A DNA stretch of 64,000 nt from Nicotiana tabacum (taxonomy: Eukaryota; Streptophyta; Magnoliopsida; Solanales; Solanaceae). The stretch spans positions 63,745,854 to 63,809,853 of the forward strand of contig NC_134096.1 of the NCBI RefSeq assembly GCF_000715075.1, read 5' to 3'. Numbering within the stretch: the stretch's first letter is position 1; each line of letters starts with the position of its first letter. Shown piece after piece: positions 57,726 to 64,000 of this stretch. The position numbers and the translations under genes are program-made. The notes beneath the pieces are model-generated. The model was not told the DNA's origin and searched no databases. It saw only the letters and a program-made list of their open reading frames with translations.

Positions 57726-58078
57726 ATGACGCATGTGCAATATGCGTTATCTTGTCTTGTCGACCTGGAAAAGCCTGTATGCACTAGTACCGTACAGATT
57801 CCACTCTAAGTGAACTATGACGCATGAACAATATGCGTTATGCAGTAGCTTAGTAAACAATACAAATTTAATGTGCGTATTTTCTTGTCGACCTGAAAAG
57901 CTTGCACACGCTTGTAGCATAAAGAATTTATTGTAAGTGAAACATAGCGCACGAACAATTTGGTTATACACCAGTTCATGTCTGGTCTTGTTGAACTGAA
58001 AAAATCCTGCATGCACTTGTATCGTAATTATTCCATTCTTAGTGAAACATGGCTCATGAACAATATGCATTATGCAAC
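57726..58078. repeat. Tandem repeats of about 110 bp, each carrying a palindrome related to the 5' array
   Basis: Four units begin near 57727, 57821, 57945 and 58048 with TGACGCATGTGCAATATGCG or diverged versions (ATAGCGCACGAACAAT, ATGGCTCATGAACAATATGC). Between them recur CTTGT(C/T)GACCTGAAAA, TGCA(C/T)..CTTGTA and TTCCA.TCTAAGTGAA. The long minus-strand ORF across them is a by-product of the repeats. Confidence 0.7.
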
Positions 58079-58202
58079 CTAAATCACTAATTCTAACCTA
58101 TAAAAATCCACGCGCATTTTACATTATTCTTTGTAGATTATTACAGCTTAACCAAACAAAGAATATTGTTTTCCATAAGTTTTCAAGTTCAAGCAATAGG
58201 AT

Positions 58203-58606
58203 ATGTCTGGACGTGATGAGGTGCCTAGGTGTTACTATGGGAAACATGCGATTTTGAATCCATGTTGGTCAACTTGCAATACAGGGCGCATAAGTTTGGA
58301 TGTGTAAACAAGTTGTGAGTTAGTAATATTGAAATTTATGCTAGTTAATAGATTATTTATAACATCTTCATTAATATTCATTTCTTATCATCACCATTTG
58401 TAGGACGAAAATAAATATGGTTTTGAAAAATGGTACGATGAACCCATTAACCAGGAATACTATAAATCATATTTTCTAATCCTTTGAAATCGTACCGGGG
58501 AATACGGAGTACAGTTCTGGAAAATCGAAGAACAACTTGCGGCAGTGAATGTGCAATTGAAAAAGGCAGAAGAAGAAAATAATTGGCTGCAAGGAAAACT
58601 TTAGTG
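58203..58606 (+). pseudogene. GRF-type zinc-finger protein with C-terminal coiled coil, pseudogene
   Basis: Exon 1 (58203-58314) reads MSGRDEVPRCYYGKHAILNP, then CWSTCNTGRISLDV and a stop. An 89-bp intron (58315-58403) has GTGAGT and TTTGTAG ends. Exon 2 continues YGFEKWYDEPINQEYYKSYF, a stop, and the heptad-like FWKIEEQLAAVNVQLKKAEE ending WLQGKL. The pattern of Cys near the start, a Gly-Arg turn, a second Cys pair and an aromatic F-x-W-x-D follows the GRF zinc finger, a nucleic-acid-binding module common in plant transposon proteins. One expected Cys is Tyr. It lies on the same strand as the transposase. Confidence 0.6.
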
Positions 58607-58864
58607 GTTGAAGTAGAGAATAATGGGCGATAGTGACTAAATTAACACATGGTTGTTTTAAGTGTAGTGTTTATTTTATGTTTTATATTTCATGTATTAT
58701 GTATTTTTTATCGTATTTTAATGTATGTTAATCTGGCGTATTTATTGTGTTTTAGTATTAATCTAATCAATAAGACTAAAACTAAAAATACAAAGCTTAT
58801 AATGTAAAAATATCAATAATATTAAAAAAATATTTAATGTCATATATACAAATCAAACTAACTA

Positions 58865-59960
58865 TCAATGTGCCCCACAACCTGTATGTTTTAATGCATT
58901 GGCTGGCCTGAGGCGCATACCATCCCGACCGGCTACGCTATCCGGATCATCCTCATCCCGTCGCCTCTTTATCTGAGGATGCACTGCAACATGATTGCCT
59001 GGAAGGCTAGTAGGATCAGTAGAGGCATCCGTTGGGCCAGTAGTAAGCTACAAAATATTAGCAGATTTTAGTATATGATATATATAATAGTAATATAATA
59101 GCTTAAAAATATTTATAGTCAAACCAATGTCTCAGTTGGCTTCTGAATAAGATCATGCGTCTCACACGCTGCTGTCTCCGTGATAGGTGATGGTGAAATA
59201 TTTAAAAAAAAAAACAAATTAGATATTATTGACTAATAATTAAGGTCAAATAAATTTAAAATAATGGTAATACAAACAAACCTCCGTATGAATGGGCACA
59301 CAATGCTCTGGGGAACTCCGAGGTGAACTGGACTAGATGAAGGCTGTGCCATCTCCACCGACTGTGATGTCTCCCTCTTTGTGCCTGGAGGATCCTCATC
59401 ATCCCTCGATGCAAAGTCATAACTCAAACGTCTGCCATTACGTACATCTCACACCGGACGATCCTCTGCAACCATCGATGAGTCTGGAACATCAGGATAA
59501 TACTCATTCTAATCAAATGACATAATGTTGATGCCCGCGATCAATAATGGAGCTGTCGGGGTAAACTGTAAAGTACCAAGTGACAACTGTCTGAGTGTAG
59601 GCATATCATCGCCAACATCGTGTACCTCACCAAAGTCACCAGGCAAATCCTCACCAATATCCTCCGGGGGTGCCTCACTGCCCCTTGCTGGGGACCCTAT
59701 CCTCCCCGAACACCACGTCCACGCAGGCTACCCCTTCTTCTCTGGACACGCCTGTCATGTCTACCACATGCTGGAGGCATGCCTGGCCCATAATGGTAAT
59801 CCTCAAGTGGCACATACGCAACATCAAAACCTAATCGCGCATCCGCTCGTGCAACTACAAATGTAGTAGTAGCAAGTTGAGAAACCTAACGACCCCAATT
59901 GTGCACAAATGACGCTCCATCGCCTATGCGATGCTGCATCTAGAGACCCATCTGGTAGAA
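58865..59960 (-). pseudogene. Plant-mobile-domain (phosphatase-7-like) protein C-terminal remnant
   Basis: The last exon (59047-58865, after a TTTTGTAG splice site) reads PTDASTDPTSLPGNHVAVHP, KRRRDEDDPDSVAGRDGMRL and ends HTGCGAH. Upstream coding segments are THDLIQKPTETL (about 59190-59125), LSYDFASRDDEDPPGTKRET with PSSSPVHLGVPQSIVCPFIR (about 59440-59281), and LATTTFVVARADARLGFDVA with PLEDYHYGPGM (about 59885-59780). These resemble the C-terminus of Solanaceae proteins annotated as serine/threonine-protein phosphatase 7 long form homologues, which carry the plant mobile domain. The assignment is from memory of the family's style and should be tested. Stops and frame changes are present. 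The catalytic or PMD core is not seen. Confidence 0.45.
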
Positions 59961-60066
59961 ATGGTGTAAGCCAATAGCCTGCATAGCATATAACATATTG
60001 ATTAAGGAAGTTAAGAAATTCTAACATGATAAGTAAGTATATCAAAGGAAATGGCCTCCGGGCCAC

Positions 60067-61119
60067 TTAAACTTGTACTCAATTGTCAACCTTGTACAGA
60101 GACTTTGTGCTTTTCCATTTGAACACCCCAACTCAACTATTCGCACATCAATAGGCACACTCAGAAGAGCGTGTTTCTCAGTCGCGATGACATAATTGAC
60201 ACGTCACTTAATTAGCCTTTTATAGCTTGACATGTGTAATTTGTGGGTCCTACTTAAAAAAAAAATCAATTTACTAAATGCTTCTCAAAATACCCCATCG
60301 TCAACGGGTTCTACTATCTCCACTGAAACACCACTTCCTCCCGCTTCTCTTATCTTTTTTTCCCCAGAACTCCGATCCGGCATACCAACAGAAATACCGC
60401 TGCTAACACTGCCACCATCTTTCCTATTGGAAACCTACAATCCATTTTCTAAACATTAAAACTAAAATCCAGAAACGAAAAACATGAAGAAGAAAGAAAA
60501 AAATCTTAATAAAATTTTGAAACCCAAATGTTAAAATAAAAGAAAGATCGCTTTTGCTCAAATTTTCTCATCTTCAAATCTAGTCCTTTGTCAATTAGAA
60601 ATAAATGAGTCGATTTGACCTGGTCAAGTCACCGAAAAATATTTTTGGCCGGAAAAGAATTGTGACGCTAATATCTATACTCAGATTGTTGGCGCATGTA
60701 TTCTTTCTTAAAATTAGAAGGTAATTTAGGAGTAGCTTAATTAGTTATTTGCATCGTATTTAGTGAAAAATAATCTCAATGCATGATTATTGAGGAGAAA
60801 ATAAGGGAAAAAAGAACAGAAAAGTTGGAAGAGAATTAATAAGGGATAGGAAGATGAAAGGGAAGGGGAAAAGGGGGGACAGGAATTCTGGAAAAGAAGA
60901 ACAAACGTGGGAAGGGGAGCTGGGGGATGGGAAGAACATGAAGGGAGAAGGGGACAGGATGAAAACTTATCCGCACCGGGTGTTTACACCAAGCAAATAA
61001 ATAAATGACACTTGTCACTATATTTAACTATTATTGTTAGTAGTTAACTATGGTTAGCTACCTTTGCTTAGTCACATAAAGCAGGGCAAATACAAGAAGA
61101 AGTTTGATCAGACATATTC
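60067..61119. other. Intergenic spacer
   Basis: No supported gene. 60770-60960 is strongly purine-rich (AAGGGAAGGGGAAAAGGGGG type) on the plus strand. TGTTTACACC at 60981-60990 is a possible alternative start for the LTR to the right. The short ORFs have no recognisable domains. Confidence 0.5.
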
Positions 61120-61730
61120 TATACGGTCAAAATCGGGTTCGCCTCTTGTGCGACTAATCGAGACTGAAAAGTGGTAGGTTAAAGTTCAACCTCGAATTAT
61201 ATCAAATCGAGGTGTGAAGCTATATCGTTAAACTCGAGACCATGTCATCGAACAAAATTGAGATCAGACGAGATCGATGGAAATTTACCAAGCCAAAAAC
61301 AGAAGGACAAAACATCCGAGATCGGTTGTAGATCACGACGGAAATCTCGGCACGTATCAAGGATAGGCCGATTGATTAGCAAATCATGAGATTTCTTACC
61401 TTGTATAGAATTGTATCAAGAGTAGGACTCTCCTACTATATAAAGGGGGTTTGATCATTTGTAAAGGGACACATTACGCAACATAAATCAATATACTGTC
61501 ATTTTCTAGCTTTTATCATCTTGTTATTCTGTTCATACATCAATTGAGACACTTCTCGGATCAAGGGTGATCGAACTCGTGGGCTAAGGCTGCTCGATTC
61601 GCGTGGTTTGCATTTATTCTTTTATCGTCAATTTCAATTCTAATCTGTTTCCTTAATTTGTATCAAGTTATATCACGTATCCTTAAAATCGCATATAAAT
61701 TTAATTGTTATCCGATTTTTTGGGTAAACA
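61120..61730 (+). mobile_element. 5' LTR of a TAT-like Ty3/gypsy element (left end uncertain)
   Basis: The right end is fixed by ...TGGGTAAACA at 61730, followed three to five bases later by a primer-site-like TGGCGCC. The left end is inferred at TATACGGTCAAAATCGG (the expected TG would be mutated to TA). 60981 is an alternative. A TATA box lies at 61437-61444. The partner LTR lies right of the window. Confidence 0.55.
61437..61444 (+). promoter_or_regulatory. TATA box of the TAT-like LTR
   Basis: TATATAAA, followed by AGGGGG. Transcription would begin about 30 bp downstream, dividing U3 from R near 61470. Confidence 0.6.
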
Positions 61731-61734
61731 GGTT

Positions 61735-61752
61735 TGGCGCCCACCGTGGGGC
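61735..61752 (+). other. Primer-binding site of the TAT-like element
   Basis: TGGCGCCCACCGTGGGGC starts five bases after the LTR, with the TGG that pairs with a tRNA CCA end. This sequence is typical of Solanaceae gypsy elements. The tRNA was not identified. It can also fold, as CCCAC(C)GTGGG is self-complementary. Confidence 0.7.
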
Positions 61753-61844
61753 TAAGGATAATAGTGATTACCTGGTACAAACTTTCATAGCACACACCCT
61801 ATTTTATACTTGTTCTTTGGAGTATCTTTGATTCCAGGACCAAA

Positions 61845-63200
61845 ATGTCGAACTCTCAGTCAACACCCCTACACGTGGATAATGATTTCGGTCACCACGA
61901 CGAAAATGATAACATAGCACCAGGGAACGACGTACCTCCAGTTGGCCTCGATGGAGTTCCGACTGTAGATCCAATTGACGTTAACTCACATGTAGCCATC
62001 AATGCAAATTTGGCCGTCGATCCCGAGAGCAGCATCTGTAGAGACATTCGATCAGCCGCTCAAAGCACACATGGCGGCGAAGATGGCGGGATCAGCTTGC
62101 GGGTGATCTTCAAAATATTGCAGGCTCAACAAGCAGCGATAGCCCAGGTCCAAAACCAGAATCACCCAGCGAGTAGGATCGAGCCCGAGCCGTCCGAGGA
62201 AGTTGTCCATAGGGTCGAATCAGTTTTAAGGAAATCGAACGAGAAGGAATCGGGGGCTGATCCTGCAATCTTGAAGATGCTCGAAGAACTGACAAAACGA
62301 TTTGAGTCGGGGAAAAAAAAGATCGAGGCAAACGACAAGAAGGTGGTAACTTATAACTATAGGGTCGATCAAATCCCCGGGGCACCACCAATATTGAATG
62401 GTCTGAATTCCAAAAAGTTCATGCAAAAACCCTTCCCTCCCGAGCACGACTCCCAAACCGATTCCTAAGAAGTTCCGCATGCCCGAGATTCCTAAATACA
62501 ATGGAACGACTGACCCAAACGAACATGTCACCTCTTACACATGTGCTTTCAGAAGGAATGATCTAGAGGATGACGAGATCGAGTCTGTCTTGCTAAAGAA
62601 GTTTGGGGAAACCCTGTCAAAGGGAGATATGATATGGTACCACAATTTACCACCAAACTCTATTGATTCATTTACTATGTTTGTAGATTCTTTTGTAAAG
62701 GCACACGCTGGTCCATCAAGGTCGGAACAACGAAATGCTCAGAGAATTTGTGTCTCGATTCCAAATGGAACGTATGGATCTGCCGCCGGTCATCGATGAT
62801 TGGGCTGTTCAAGCTTTCACCCAAGGACTCAATGTTCAAAGTTCAGTGGCTTCGCAGCAGTTGAAGCAGAATTTGATAGAATACCCGGGTGGTACTTAGG
62901 CTGATGTGCACAATCGGTATCAATCAAAGATTAGATTCAAAGATGACCAGCTTAGAGCTCCTTCCGGGTCCGTTTATCCTATCAGGGCTATTGATAGAAT
63001 CAAGAGGGACATTGACCGAGAACCGAGGTTGAACATGGATCGGTATCAACCGTATAATGGAGATCGTAGGAGCAACGAATCTGGGCTAAATCCTACACGA
63101 AATGAAAAAAGGAGTGATCGAGGCCAGAGCTCTCGAGGGCTTATGAGTAAGAACGGCTTCGACAGTCCTATCGGACCTAAAGAGGCACCACGATTAACAT
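61845..63200 (+). pseudogene. TAT-like Ty3/gypsy gag pseudogene
   Basis: The start ATG is at 61845 (MSNSQSTPLHVDNDFGHHDE). An acidic, low-complexity N-terminal region (207 codons) ends in a stop at 62466-62468. The capsid (Retrotrans_gag) block follows in another frame from 62479: MPEIPKYNGTTDPNEHVTSY, LEDDEIESVLLKKFGETLSK, MIWYHNLPPNSIDSF. A further frame change after about 62750 leads to VIDDWAVQAFTQGLNVQSSV, and the frame 62906-63202 holds VHNRYQSKIRFKDDQLRAP and an Arg-rich stretch (IKRDIDREPRLNMDRYQPYN). At least three breaks occur. The gene would form the virus-like particle. Confidence 0.88.
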
Positions 63201-63296
63201 AATATAACTTTAATGTTGACGCAGCCGACATCGTATCGGCTATCGGACACATCAAAGATACTAAATGTCCTTGACCTTTACAAACCGATCTAGCCT

Positions 63297-64000
63297 AGAG
63301 AAATCCCAACCAAATGTGCAAATATCATGGGACCCATGGCCACAGAACAGTAGATTGTCGACATTTGAGAGAAGAAGTAGCTAGGTTATTCAACGACGGG
63401 CACCTTCGAGAGTTTCTGAGTGATCGAGCCAAGAATCATTTCAGAAATAGGGATTCCAATAAACAAAACGAGCAAGAAGAACCTCAACACGTCATTCATA
63501 TGATTATCGGAGGGGTCGATATTCCCCAAAGTCCGATGTTAAAACGCACCAAGGTGTCAATCACGAGGGAGAAACAAACTCGGGACTACATACCAGAAGG
63601 AACCTTATCTTTCAACGATGAGAATGCAAAAGGAATCAAACAACCCCAAAATGATGCACTGGTAATATTAGTACTGATGAATAAGACTCAAGTTAAGCAT
63701 GTGTTAATTGATCCAGGTAGTTCGGCCAACATCATTCGATTAAGGGTCGTAGAACAACTCGGCCTTCAGGACGAAATCGTGCCCACGACTCGAGTGCTAA
63801 ACAAATTTAACCTGGCTTGTGAAACTACTAAGGGAGAAATAACATTACCACTGAACGCATCCGGGACTATCCAGGAGACCAAATTTTATGTGATCGAAGG
63901 GGAGATGAGATATAACGCCCTGGTCGGGAGACCGTGGATCCACAACATGAGGGTTGTGCCATCGAACCTTTACCAGGTGCTAAAATTCCCAACACCAGAA
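63297..64000 (+). CDS. TAT-like element zinc knuckle and aspartic protease, open to the window edge
   Basis: An open frame of about 234 codons begins after a stop near 63295 and runs off the window. It opens RNPNQMCKYHGTHGHRTVDC, a CX2HX4-type zinc knuckle (C-H-H-C). LFNDGHLREFLSDRAKNHFR follows, then the retropepsin region with the catalytic motif VLIDPGSSANIIRLRVVEQL (63702-63761) and the flap/second half ending IEGEMRYNALVGRPWIHNMR. The catalytic Asp and the D-x-G signature are intact, unlike the Tekay protease in this window. The reverse transcriptase would follow to the right. Earlier gag stops mean it is still likely inactive as a polyprotein. Confidence 0.85.

Larger units (their letters stand above)
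53079..60066 (+). mobile_element. Degraded Mutator-like (MULE) region with cargo-like ORFs; ends not resolved
   Basis: This region groups a MURA-like transposase pseudogene, palindrome arrays on both sides of it, a GRF zinc-finger pseudogene and antisense plant-mobile-domain-like exons. Large plant MULEs can carry several genes in both orientations. I could not find terminal inverted repeats or a 9-bp target-site duplication, so the grouping as one element is inference and the outer limits are those of the recognisable content. Confidence 0.45.

Noticed and set aside
57747..58070. 107-codon minus-strand ORF
   Set aside because: It runs across degenerate 110-bp tandem repeats, so its internal repetition reflects the DNA repeats rather than a protein.
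1..64000. tRNA, rRNA, CRISPR array, plastid or mitochondrial insertion
   Set aside because: I looked for tRNA T-loop patterns, rRNA words, spaced direct repeats and organelle gene motifs, and saw none that I could support.

Overview
The window looks like nuclear DNA of a flowering plant, most likely a Solanaceae species (tobacco/tomato/pepper group). The evidence is AT-rich intergenic DNA packed with nested LTR retrotransposons, a plant RTE-type LINE, PIF/Harbinger and Mutator-like transposons, MITEs, and a single plant-specific zinc-finger homeodomain gene. The family assignment rests on recognising the repeat families by eye. The species cannot be named, and nothing bacterial, plastid or ribosomal was seen.

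Layout. 1-4388: 3' end of an LTR retrotransposon, with a frameshifted plant-transposon-domain ORF, a polypurine tract and a 1275-bp LTR. 4389-6590: AT-rich spacer with a MITE candidate and bZIP-type sites. 6591-9295: a 2.7-kb solo LTR inside a local tandem duplication. 9301-12428: AT-rich spacer. 12429-14964: two tandem copies of a 1.26-kb segment. 14965-19830: spacer with three clustered G-boxes, a 587-bp foldback element and a MITE about 0.4 kb upstream of the gene. 19831-20901: intact intronless ZF-HD transcription factor gene, the only convincing host gene, preceded by two small uORFs. 20902-25366: spacer. 25372-30315: complete but inactivated Ty1/copia element on the minus strand with TSD TTTAT. 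31087-48571: minus-strand RTE LINE split by a 13.5-kb Ty3/gypsy Tekay-type element (32352-45832, TSD GTTAC), whose right LTR is itself split by another solo LTR (41664-44576). 48639-53075: PIF/Harbinger element (TSD TTA) carrying both expected genes. 53079-60066: decayed Mutator-like region with a MURA-like transposase pseudogene, arrays of short palindromes on both sides of it, a GRF zinc-finger pseudogene and antisense plant-mobile-domain-like remnants. About 61120-64000: 5' LTR, primer site, gag and protease of a TAT-like Ty3/gypsy element running off the right edge.

How it fits together. The transposons are independent insertions that can be partly ordered by nesting: RTE LINE first, then the Tekay element, then the solo LTR inside it. 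Nearly all their proteins are broken by stops, frameshifts or active-site substitutions. Many of the inferred changes are G-to-A on the coding strand, as expected if methylated cytosines decay in silenced DNA. The strongest candidate for something undescribed is the Mutator-like region at 53.3-60 kb. There a repeated ATAGCGCATG/CATGCGCTAT palindrome flanks a transposase on both sides, and a GRF zinc-finger/coiled-coil gene and a plant-mobile-domain-like gene lie next to it.
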